From Burkholderiaceae bacterium (lineage in GTDB: Bacteria; Pseudomonadota; Gammaproteobacteria; Burkholderiales; WYBJ01), in the NCBI GenBank assembly GCA_011525945.1, contig WYBJ01000030.1, forward strand, positions 1-53,246: DNA of 53,246 nt, in the 5' to 3' direction. This document shows, piece after piece, positions 43,356 through 50,516 of this stretch (positions are counted from its first letter, which is position 1; every line of letters begins with the position of its first letter). The translations under genes were made by a program, and so were the position numbers. The notes below the pieces were generated by a model that made no database searches, was not told where the DNA came from, and saw only the letters and a program-made list of their open reading frames with translations.

Positions 43356-44333
43356 CTACATGACGCCACGTTCCAGTTGGACGGCGATCCCGTGAAGTCC
43401 GACCGTGGCGATTTCCTTGAGGAAGACAGCCAGTTGCGTCATATCGGAGCTCAAGGAAAAGTGCATGTCGACTTCGGCGTTCCGATAGCTTCGCGTGAAA
43501 GTGCGTACCCTGACCGCGTAAACGCGAGCAAAAAGAAGCTCTCGAAGGAGCTTATCCGCGCGACGCGCGGACAGCACGCGCCACGTTGCCTTGGACAAGG
43601 CATCATGAAGATCAGCGACGTGAGCAGCAAAAGAGTCGGGAGGCCTGCTTATCAGATATTCGACAATCTTCTCCTCGGTAAGCCGCTTACTTGTCGTCTT
43701 CTTCGATTCATGTACCAAGCATGATAGTCGGACCCACTCGGATGGGATCGCTTCGGCCACATCGCCAGCAGCAATCGGGCAGCTGACAACGACGAACAAG
43801 TACGGCAACTTCTCCCGTTCCTGTTTGTTCAGACCTTGCCATATCTTGTATGTCGCGAGCGCAAAGCAGTCCGTGGGCTCGAGGCCGACGAGCTCCTTCG
43901 CCTGCCGAAACAATGTTCCGTGAAATTTGATATTGATGCGAAAGACCGGCCGTTTATGTCCATTGAGAACACGGTAGTCGGTATCACTGCGAGCTTCCCG
44001 GGCATCCTCCAATTCGAGATCCGCGGTTCCCATCGTTGCCTTGTAGATCCGCTCGAACTCACGCTCGGCCAGGACTCCAAGCATCAGCTGGCCGAGCATG
44101 ATCGCGACGCGGTCTCGTCTCGCCTGGTCGGGTTCGTATGACGAAGCAAGGCCGAGCGCCTCCAGATAGGGATCACTGACCGTTCGGAGTTTGCCAATGC
44201 GTTTCCTTGCCGCCGGCGATAGGTTCTCGATGGATACCTCGGGCGTCAGCGCCGCCTCGATCAGATGAAACGGCTTGGGCAGAGATTCGGTACCGAAGGC
44301 CGCACGTAGCAGTCCAATCGGATCGGGTGACAT
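43356..44333 (-). CDS. Putative type II restriction endonuclease
   Basis: This 325-residue protein starts one base inside the methyltransferase stop, a normal arrangement for restriction-modification pairs. It has no well-known fold signature, but ELEDAREARSDTDYRVLNGH, Arg/Lys, then PVFRINIKFHGTLFRQAKEL offers an Asp-x(n)-N-I-K arrangement (Asp119, Lys136) compatible with a PD-(D/E)xK-like nuclease core, and LVGLEPTDCFALATYKIWQG follows. GC content is lower than neighbouring genes. Recognition sequence cannot be told. An alternative is a non-nuclease partner of an orphan methyltransferase. Confidence 0.6.
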   Translation of the reverse strand: MSPDPIGLLRAAFGTESLPKPFHLIEAALTPEVSIENLSPAARKRIGKLRTVSDPYLEALGLASSYEPDQARRDRVAIMLGQLMLGVLAEREFERIYKATMGTADLELEDAREARSDTDYRVLNGHKRPVFRINIKFHGTLFRQAKELVGLEPTDCFALATYKIWQGLNKQEREKLPYLFVVVSCPIAAGDVAEAIPSEWVRLSCLVHESKKTTSKRLTEEKIVEYLISRPPDSFAAHVADLHDALSKATWRVLSARRADKLLRELLFARVYAVRVRTFTRSYRNAEVDMHFSLSSDMTQLAVFLKEIATVGLHGIAVQLERGVM

Positions 44334-45313
44334 CAGGCGAGAAAGCCCTCGAAACGCAGCCGCGAATTCTCCACGTAGCGTGCCTCATTCTCGAAGGCAA
44401 GCCAGCGACGATCAAGCGACTCAGCTATCGCTCCGGTCGTATTGCTTCCAGCGAATGGGTCCAGGACGATATTCCCGGAGTCCGATAGGAAATTGATGAA
44501 GAACTCGGGCAGCGCAGCCGGAAACCGTGCCGGATGCGGCTTCTGACCGGCATCCGCGCATCGCTTGATGTAACCGCTGTTGCTCTCGTTATTACCGCGC
44601 TCGATCACGTTGGTCGGTATTGCGCCCCCCAGGTTTTTCTGAAACTTGTGGGTGATCTTGTGTCCGCTCGGTCGATCCTTCGCGCGGTAACCTCGCTCGA
44701 TGAGTCGCTTCATATCCGCGCTGTACTCGGTAAGGACCCGGCGGTTATCGGCCTTCGGAAAAGGCGACTTTGCAAGCCACCAGACGTACTCGATCGAGTC
44801 TTTGATTCGAATCCTTCGCACCGTGACCCACTCTGCCGGGGAAGGAAGCTTTGCCGGGTTGTACCAGAAGCACTCCTGTGCCAAGTGAAAGCCGATCTCC
44901 TCGCACAGCATGATGAGAAGCTTGAAGTGGTAGAGGGAGCGCGTGGGGGAACCCGGGTTGTAGCTTCCGCCGATATTGAGCACGAAGCTTCCCTCCGGGC
45001 TCAGCACGCGAAAGATCTCTCTCGCGAAAGGTTTGAACCAGTCGACGTACTCGCGCTTCTCGACGTTGCCGTATTCTTTCTTGAAGTGCAGGGCGTAAGG
45101 CGGCGAGGTGACGATGAGCTGGATCGAACCCGTCGGAATCTGACCGAGGAGCATCCTGCCGTCACCGTGGTATGCAGCGCCGCAACGTGTAGCGTAGGTC
45201 GCTGCATCAGACAGCAGGCGGGCGGGATGGTCCGCTGGCACCTCTAGCCGGCGAGACTCCACCCGGGGTTCTGCAACGTCGTGTGCGTGGGCGGTATCGT
45301 TATAAAGTTGCAT
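44333..45313 (-). CDS. Beta-class DNA methyltransferase (N4-cytosine or N6-adenine)
   Basis: From ATG 45313 ([20 protein letters not shown]) this is 326 residues. Motif IV TSPPY is at 69-73 in [20 protein letters not shown], the S-adenosylmethionine motif I is near the C-terminus as [20 protein letters not shown], and [20 protein letters not shown] lies between. IV before I defines the beta class; SPPY suits N4-cytosine or N6-adenine modification. The gene is translated first, then the presumed nuclease, as protection of host DNA requires. Two TTATAAAG repeats at about 45299 and 45333 flank the start and may act in control. Confidence 0.87.
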   Translation of the reverse strand: MQLYNDTAHAHDVAEPRVESRRLEVPADHPARLLSDAATYATRCGAAYHGDGRMLLGQIPTGSIQLIVTSPPYALHFKKEYGNVEKREYVDWFKPFAREIFRVLSPEGSFVLNIGGSYNPGSPTRSLYHFKLLIMLCEEIGFHLAQECFWYNPAKLPSPAEWVTVRRIRIKDSIEYVWWLAKSPFPKADNRRVLTEYSADMKRLIERGYRAKDRPSGHKITHKFQKNLGGAIPTNVIERGNNESNSGYIKRCADAGQKPHPARFPAALPEFFINFLSDSGNIVLDPFAGSNTTGAIAESLDRRWLAFENEARYVENSRLRFEGFLA

Positions 45314-45387
45314 TCTGTTTGTGCCCGGGATGCTTATAAAGAACCGACGCTGAATCGACGGCGAGTGTACTACAGGCGGATGCGAAG

Positions 45388-45415
45388 AAGGCAGTGCAGG
45401 TTCCTGCACTGCCTT
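45388..45415. terminator. 13-bp perfect stem between restriction-modification and Spy-like genes
   Basis: AAGGCAGTGCAGG and CCTGCACTGCCTT form a perfect 13-bp stem with a two-base loop. On the minus strand it lies 17 bases after the Spy-like stop. Short A/T ends on both sides suit a bidirectional or factor-aided terminator. It also sits close to the edge of the lower-GC restriction-modification block. Confidence 0.5.
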
Positions 45416-45432
45416 TCATCACGGGCGACCCC

Positions 45433-45966
45433 TCAGGCCCGAGGGCCGAAGCCGTGATGCTCCCCGCCGCGTGTTCCGTCATGGCGCTGAGCGCCCTGCC
45501 TGCCGCGTGGACCGGATTGGCGCGAGATCTCGTCCAGTACCTTGCGTTGCTGCGGATCGAGCGCCGCCTGCAAGCTCGCCGTGGCTTCGGCCATAGCTGT
45601 CAGGTGTTGCGCACGGCGCTGCGCCATGTCGGCGCGGAAGCGCGCCCAGGTGGCGGCGTCGGCGTCGCGCGCCGGCGGCCGCGCGGGATTGTCGAACATC
45701 GAGCTGCGCGCCTTGCGGTACGCTTCCCACGCGTCTTGCTGCGAGGCCTTGATCTCGAGCCGGGCGGCGAGCCGGTCCAGGCGCTGGCTCATGTGCGCCT
45801 GCATGCGCTCGCGCATCTGCGCGCGGTCGGCGTCGGTCATCTGCGACATACGTTCGAAGCGATGCCCTTCGCCACGCGATTGCGAAAGGGCCGGTGCAGC
45901 GGTGACGAGAACCGCCGAACCGATGAGCGCAGCGGCGATCGAGCGGGCGATGGTGGTGCGATGCAT
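45433..45966 (-). CDS. Spy/CpxP-like periplasmic protein (LTxxQ-type)
   Basis: A 177-residue secreted protein. The signal peptide is MHRTTIARSIAAALIGSAVL through APALSQ. The mature part is a helical, Arg/Met/Gln-rich protein: MSQMTDADRAQMRERMQAHM, then LEIKASQQDAWEAYRKARS and LQAALDPQQRKVLDEISRQ, the two divergent LTxxQ repeats of the Spy/CpxP fold. Spy is an envelope chaperone induced through BaeSR and Cpx in E. coli. Here it is divergent from a two-component system and lies downstream of an MdtABC-type pump, the same functional trio. Confidence 0.75.
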   Translation of the reverse strand: MHRTTIARSIAAALIGSAVLVTAAPALSQSRGEGHRFERMSQMTDADRAQMRERMQAHMSQRLDRLAARLEIKASQQDAWEAYRKARSSMFDNPARPPARDADAATWARFRADMAQRRAQHLTAMAEATASLQAALDPQQRKVLDEISRQSGPRGRQGAQRHDGTRGGEHHGFGPRA

Positions 45967-46044
45967 GATTCACTCCTCAGGTTAGAAACGCATGGCCATT
46001 AACGCGCGAGCATGTAAACGCGCTTGCACGAAGAGCGTCGCGTT

Positions 46045-46067
46045 TGTTAACCGCGTGTAACGGAATG
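46045..46067 (+). promoter_or_regulatory. Response-regulator box upstream of the two-component operon
   Basis: TGTTA at 46045-46049 and TGTAA at 46056-46060 are repeats 11 bp apart, continuing as TGTAACGGAATG. This is 19 of 23 identical to the box before the RND operon at 33901. It lies 79 bases before the Spy-like start on the other strand and 112 before the regulator ATG, so it could serve either or both. Confidence 0.55.
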
Positions 46068-46178
46068 CAAGACGGGCGTTGCAGCCGGTACGCGGGCGCG
46101 CCGAAACGCTATGCTCCGTCGGTGCGCGGATCGCGCAGCCGGCGGCGTGGCCGCCGGGGATGAAGCGAGGGCTCTTCG

Positions 46179-46886
46179 ATGAACCAGCGCCTGCTGGTTG
46201 TGGACGACGACGCGCAGTTGCGTGCACTGCTCGAGAGCTACCTCGGCGAGCAGGGCTTCGACGTCGTGAGCGTTGCCGACGGCGGCGCGATGCGTCGAGC
46301 GCTCGACGCATCGCGCTTCGATCTCGTCATCCTCGACCTCATGCTGCCCGGCGACGACGGACTCTCGCTTTGTCGGGAGTTGCGCGCCGGCTCGCGCATT
46401 CCCATTCTCATGCTGACCGCGCGTGGCGACGAGCTCGATCGCATCATCGGCCTGGAGATGGGAGCGGACGATTACTTGCCGAAGCCGTTCCATCCGCGCG
46501 AGTTGCTGGCGCGCATCCGCAGCATTCTGCGCCGGGTGCACGAGCTCGGCGGCGAACGACCGGCACGGGAGCTGCGCTTCGCCGGCTGGACCTTGAGCAT
46601 CGGCATGCGCCATCTCGTGGGCGCCGACGGCGTCGCCGTGCCGTTGTCGACGGGTGAATTTCGCCTGCTGCACGCGCTCGCCGAGAACGCCAACCGGGTC
46701 ATGTCGCGCGATCGGTTGATGGACGTGCTATCGGGGCGTGAAGCGGGACCCTTCGACCGCAGCGTCGATGTCATGATCAGCCGCCTGCGCCGGCGTCTGA
46801 ACGACGATGCGCGCGAGCCCGAGCTCATCAAGACGGTGCGCAACGAAGGCTACGTGCTCGCAGCCAAGGTGGAGCGCAACGCGTGA
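46179..46886 (+). CDS. OmpR/PhoB-family response regulator
   Basis: A 235-residue regulator. The receiver domain (1-120) shows LLVVDDDAQLRALLESYLGE, phosphoacceptor Asp53 in FDLVILDLMLPGDDG, and LMLTARGDELDRIIGLEMGA with the DDYLPKPF Lys. The C-terminal winged helix has LSTGEFRLLHALAENANRVM, SVDVMISRLRRRLNDD and an RNEGYVLAAKVE end, typical of OmpR-type DNA-binding domains that bind direct repeats about 10-11 bp apart. The direct repeats upstream of this gene and of the RND operon suit it as their regulator. The downstream kinase gene overlaps its stop by four bases. Confidence 0.93.
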   Translation: MNQRLLVVDDDAQLRALLESYLGEQGFDVVSVADGGAMRRALDASRFDLVILDLMLPGDDGLSLCRELRAGSRIPILMLTARGDELDRIIGLEMGADDYLPKPFHPRELLARIRSILRRVHELGGERPARELRFAGWTLSIGMRHLVGADGVAVPLSTGEFRLLHALAENANRVMSRDRLMDVLSGREAGPFDRSVDVMISRLRRRLNDDAREPELIKTVRNEGYVLAAKVERNA

Positions 46887-48313
46887 GGTGGCTTCCGCGC
46901 TCGCTCTTCGGGCAACTGCTGCTCGCATTGGCAGCGGGGCTGCTCGCCGCCCAGGCGCTGGGGGCATGGCTCATGCTCGACGATCGCAGCCGCTTCGCCA
47001 CGCGCATCCTCGGCAGCTACGCGGCACAGCGGGTCGCCGGCATCGTTTCACTGCTCGACGACGCCGACGCCGAGGAGCGTGTTCGCCTGGTGCAGGCCTT
47101 GAGCGTTCCGCCGACGCGCGTAAGCCTGGACGAGCCCTGGCGCCGCGAAACCGGGCCGCTTTCGCCCGAGGCTCGCGCCTACGTCCGCTATCTGCAGCAA
47201 GCACTGGCGCCGCCGCGCGACGTGCAGGTACTGTCGCTCGTGCCCGCGAGGCCGGTGCGATCGCATGAGGGACGGCGGCCGCCCGGGCAGCGCGGCGATG
47301 CCGCTGACGTATCCCCGGTCTCGCCGGATGGCGCGCGCGAGATGCGCCGCGGTAAACCCGGCGCGCGTTTCCCGCTCCTGCTGATGATCGCGCAGGTGCG
47401 CCTGGCCGACGGCGCGGTCGCGACGTTTCGCCATGTCGTGCCGACTGCCCCGGCGGACCGGCCGCTACGGCTGATCGCGCTGGTGACGATCGGCGGCATC
47501 ACGGTGGCGTTGCTCGCAGGCTGGGCGGTGCGCCGCCTCACGCGCCCGCTCGCTACATTGGCCGATGCGGCGAGCGGGCTCGCACGCAATCTCGACCGGG
47601 CGCCGTTGCCCGAGAGCGGGCCGGTCGAGGTGGCGCGCGCCGCGCGCGCTTTCAACGCGATGCAGCGCGAACTGAAGTCCTATCTCGAAACGCGCTCGCA
47701 GGCGCTGGCGGCGGTGTCGCACGATTTGCGTTTACCGCTCACGCGCGCGCGGCTGCGGCTCGAGCGCATCGATGACGCCCAGGTGAAGGCGAGCCTCGAA
47801 TCCGACTTCGAGGAGATGGAGCAGATGATCGGCGGTACGCTTGAGTTCCTGCGTGCCGGCGCGAACGACGAGAAGCCGATTCTGCTCAATCTGAATGCGC
47901 TGGTCGACGGGGTAATCGAGGATATGGAAGCGCTCGGGGCGCGCGTTACGCTGCACGGCCGCGTCGGGGCGCCCCTTAAGGCGCGCGCGCAGGCATTGCG
48001 CCGCTGCCTCGCGAACCTGTTGGACAATGCACGCCGCCACGGCGTCGGTCCGATCGATGTCACGGTGCTCGAAGCGCCGGGGCGCGTGCGCATTCGCATC
48101 GAGGATCGCGGCCCCGGTATTCCCACAGCCGAGCGCGAGCGGGTGTTCGAGCCCTACGTGCGCCTCGAACCGTCGCGCGCGCGCCACACCGGCGGTAGCG
48201 GCCTCGGGCTAGCCATCGCGCGCGCCGTCGCCCGCGCGCACGGCGGTGACATCACCTTGTCGGATCGCGCCGGCGGCGGATTGTGCGCCGAACTGACGTT
48301 GTCGCGCTCTTAG
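46883..48313 (+). CDS. EnvZ-type sensor histidine kinase
   Basis: A 476-residue inner-membrane kinase starting at GTG 46883. Two transmembrane helices (about 10-31 and 196-215) enclose a periplasmic domain of about 165 residues, which is Pro/Arg/Gly-rich around residues 120-160. HAMP is about 214-268, and the H-box is His280 in AAVSHDLRLPLTRARLRLER, like EnvZ except for Leu where Thr normally follows DLR. The ATPase domain has NLLDNARRHG, EDRGPGIP, HTGGSGLGLAIAR and GGGLCAELTL. It probably senses envelope stress, by analogy with BaeS or CpxA; the ligand is unknown. Confidence 0.92.
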   Translation: MRWLPRSLFGQLLLALAAGLLAAQALGAWLMLDDRSRFATRILGSYAAQRVAGIVSLLDDADAEERVRLVQALSVPPTRVSLDEPWRRETGPLSPEARAYVRYLQQALAPPRDVQVLSLVPARPVRSHEGRRPPGQRGDAADVSPVSPDGAREMRRGKPGARFPLLLMIAQVRLADGAVATFRHVVPTAPADRPLRLIALVTIGGITVALLAGWAVRRLTRPLATLADAASGLARNLDRAPLPESGPVEVARAARAFNAMQRELKSYLETRSQALAAVSHDLRLPLTRARLRLERIDDAQVKASLESDFEEMEQMIGGTLEFLRAGANDEKPILLNLNALVDGVIEDMEALGARVTLHGRVGAPLKARAQALRRCLANLLDNARRHGVGPIDVTVLEAPGRVRIRIEDRGPGIPTAERERVFEPYVRLEPSRARHTGGSGLGLAIARAVARAHGGDITLSDRAGGGLCAELTLSRS

Positions 48314-48319
48314 TACAAT
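48314..48319 (+). promoter_or_regulatory. Candidate -10 hexamer for the second Bug gene
   Basis: TACAAT lies immediately after the kinase stop and 47 bases before the Bug start codon, a spacing like that of the TAGAAT elements elsewhere in the window. Confidence 0.3.
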
Positions 48320-48365
48320 CGGGCGCCGTACCCGAAATGGGCCACCACATGAGGAGGGAGGAATC

Positions 48366-49334
48366 GTGAGAGTCTCGGTCGCGTTGCTTTGCCTCGCGGG
48401 TCCGTTCTTGAGCACCGTCGCCGCCGCTCAGGGCGGCTTCCCCAGCAAGCCGATTCGCTTCGTCGTCGGCTACGGACCGGGATCGACGCTGGATATCATG
48501 GCGCGCACCTTGGGGCCGCATCTGCACACGGCGCTGGGCCAGCCTGTCATCGTCGACAATCGCCCGGGGGGAGGCGGAAGAGTCGGCACCGATGCGGTGG
48601 CGAAAGCGGCGCCGGACGGCCATACGCTCGCAATGACCGCGCTTGGTCCGCTCGCGGTCAATCCCAATCTGTACCCGAATTCACCGTTCGACCCGGTGAA
48701 GGATTTCGCCGCCGTGACGCTCATCGCGACCGGCCCGGTGGCGGTCGTCGTTCACCCCGCATTGCCGGTGAAAAGCGTGAAGGATCTGGTCGCGCTGGCG
48801 AAGAGCAAGCCCGGAGCGCTCAACTTCGGTTCTCCGGGCATAGGCACCAGCACCCATCTCGCCGGCGAGCTGTTCAAGATCGTGGCCGGCATCGATCTGG
48901 TGCACGTGCCATACAAGGGCAATGCCGAAGCGCTCAACGAACTCGTCGGCGGCCAAGTCCCGATCGTATTCTCGGGCGTTCCGCCGGTCGTGTCTCTGGC
49001 GCAAGCGGGCAGGGTGCGCATTCTCGCGACCACGGGCAAGACGCGCCTGGCGGCGTTTCCGCAGGCCGAGACGATGTCGGAGGCGGGGTATCCGGGTGCG
49101 GCACTCCTGATCTGGTACGGGGTCGCGGTTCCGGGTGCAACACCGAAGGCGATCGTCGCGCGCCTGCACGACGAATTGGTGCGCATCATGGCGCTGCCCG
49201 AGGTGCGTGATCGCTTCGTCAAGCTCGGCGTCGATCCCGAGACCAGTTCATCGGCCGAGTTCGCCAAGCTCATTCGCGACGAAGTCGCTCGCTGGGGCAA
49301 GGTGATCAAGACCGCCAACATCAGGGTGAACTAA
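48366..49334 (+). CDS. Bug-family tripartite tricarboxylate (TTT) substrate-binding protein
   Basis: A 322-residue secreted protein from GTG 48366, with GGAGGGAGG as ribosome site. The signal peptide (VALLCLAGPFLSTVAAAQ) precedes GGFPSKPIRFVVGYGPGSTL, the Bug-family opening, then NRPGGGGRVGTDAVAKAAPD, GHTLAMTALGPLAVNP, and HLAGELFKIVAGIDLVHVPY. It binds a small organic acid or related molecule in the periplasm. The subunits of a molybdenum hydroxylase follow in the same direction about 220 bases later, so it may capture that enzyme's substrate or a product precursor. Confidence 0.9.
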   Translation: MRVSVALLCLAGPFLSTVAAAQGGFPSKPIRFVVGYGPGSTLDIMARTLGPHLHTALGQPVIVDNRPGGGGRVGTDAVAKAAPDGHTLAMTALGPLAVNPNLYPNSPFDPVKDFAAVTLIATGPVAVVVHPALPVKSVKDLVALAKSKPGALNFGSPGIGTSTHLAGELFKIVAGIDLVHVPYKGNAEALNELVGGQVPIVFSGVPPVVSLAQAGRVRILATTGKTRLAAFPQAETMSEAGYPGAALLIWYGVAVPGATPKAIVARLHDELVRIMALPEVRDRFVKLGVDPETSSSAEFAKLIRDEVARWGKVIKTANIRVN

Positions 49335-49554
49335 CCCGCGGTTGCTTTGCGCAACTCTTGTCAGTACGATTTCGAGCGAACCCGCCTGGTGTCCGATGCC
49401 TGCACGCCGTTACCGATTACCCACCGCGCAGCGAGGAGCCGCGTCCATTGCGGCCCGACACGAATGATTGCTCGTCCCGAATGAGTACCGTGGCCCCGAG
49501 GTCGCGACGGCCCGAACGCGCGCGAGCGCTGTATTTGCGGCCGATGGTCCGGCC

Positions 49555-50430
49555 GTGAGCCCGTTCGAGCTGATCGAACCCAGCGCGCTGGCGGAAGCGG
49601 TGGGCCTGCTCGATCCGAACGATTCGTCGGTGCGCGCAGCTGCCGGTTGCACCGCGCTCATGCTCATGATGAAGGCCGGCGTGCTGAAACCGCGCCGCCT
49701 GGTGAGCTTGCGCCGCATCGAGCCGCGCTATTGCGCCATCGAACGCGAGCCTCGAGCGATACGCCTCGGCGCGCAGGTGACGCTCGCGCAGATCGAGCGC
49801 TCTGCGGTGGTGCGCGCCGCGCTTCCGGCCGTGTGCCGCACGCTCGAGCGGCTTGCCAACGTGCGCGTGAGGAACGTCGCCTGCATCGGCGGCAACCTCG
49901 CGCACGCCGACCCGCATATGGATCTGCCCGCGCTGCTGATTGCGCTCGACGCGGGTCTCGTCGTGCACGGTGGCGCGGGTGTACGCACACTCGCGGTCGC
50001 CGAATTGATCACGGGCTACATGGAGACCGCGCTTGCGGGCGATGAGCTGATCGCCGAGGTGCATATCCCGATTCATGCGACACGCCGCGCGGTGTACCGG
50101 AAAGTCACGACCCGGTCGGCCGATGACTGGCCGGCGCTCGGGATCGCGATCGCGCTGGATATGAACCCGGACGGTACGGCGGCCGATGCACGCGTGGTGG
50201 TGAGCGCGGCGACGGATCGGCCTACGCGTCTTGGCGAGGTGGAAGCGCTCGTTTGCGGCGCCCGGATCGACGATGCGCTGCTCGGGCGCGCGGGCGACGC
50301 GGCAGCCGAGCAGGCGTTGATCGGGGACCAGCACGGTTCGGCGGCGTACAAGCGCGAGCTGCTGCGCGTGCACCTGAGGCGCGCGCTGCGCGAAGCCGCG
50401 TCGGCGCCCCCCGCCGCGATGACGTCATGA
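49555..50430 (+). CDS. Molybdenum hydroxylase, FAD-binding medium subunit (CoxM/XdhB type)
   Basis: From GTG 49555 this is a 291-residue protein; a TTG at 49468 is an alternative. The first FAD loop reads AAGCTALMLMMKAGVLKPRR instead of the usual AGGxxLLxLMK. The second, NVRVRNVACIGGNLAHADPH, is well conserved, with MDLPALLIALDAGLVVHGGA, ELITGYMETALAGDELIAEV and the CO dehydrogenase C-terminal domain PALGIAIALDMNPDG. It moves electrons from the 2Fe-2S subunit to FAD and on to an acceptor. The order M-L-S matches CO dehydrogenase and nicotinate-type hydroxylases. The substrate is unknown. Confidence 0.88.
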   Translation: MSPFELIEPSALAEAVGLLDPNDSSVRAAAGCTALMLMMKAGVLKPRRLVSLRRIEPRYCAIEREPRAIRLGAQVTLAQIERSAVVRAALPAVCRTLERLANVRVRNVACIGGNLAHADPHMDLPALLIALDAGLVVHGGAGVRTLAVAELITGYMETALAGDELIAEVHIPIHATRRAVYRKVTTRSADDWPALGIAIALDMNPDGTAADARVVVSAATDRPTRLGEVEALVCGARIDDALLGRAGDAAAEQALIGDQHGSAAYKRELLRVHLRRALREAASAPPAAMTS

Positions 50431-50516
50431 GCGCGATAGAAGCCATGGGTTGCGCGCATGTCGATGCAATATTGCGTCGAGCAGGTGCGATGATCCGATC
50501 GGAAGGGCTGCGATGA
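50427..50516 (+). CDS. Possible 29-residue ORF between subunit genes
   Basis: ATG 50427 overlaps the medium-subunit stop (ATGA), and TGA 50514-50516 overlaps the large-subunit start (ATGA). The peptide (MSAIEAMGCAHVDAILRRAG, then AMIRSEGLR) is hydrophilic and has no known family. Its exact overlap at both ends could couple translation of the two large genes, or it may be chance in an 82-bp spacer. Confidence 0.25.
   Translation: MSAIEAMGCAHVDAILRRAGAMIRSEGLR

Noticed and set aside
45299-45340. TTATAAAG direct repeats as a C-box of a restriction-modification controller
   Set aside because: No controller (C-protein) gene is present and C-boxes have a different palindromic form; kept only as a possible promoter element.
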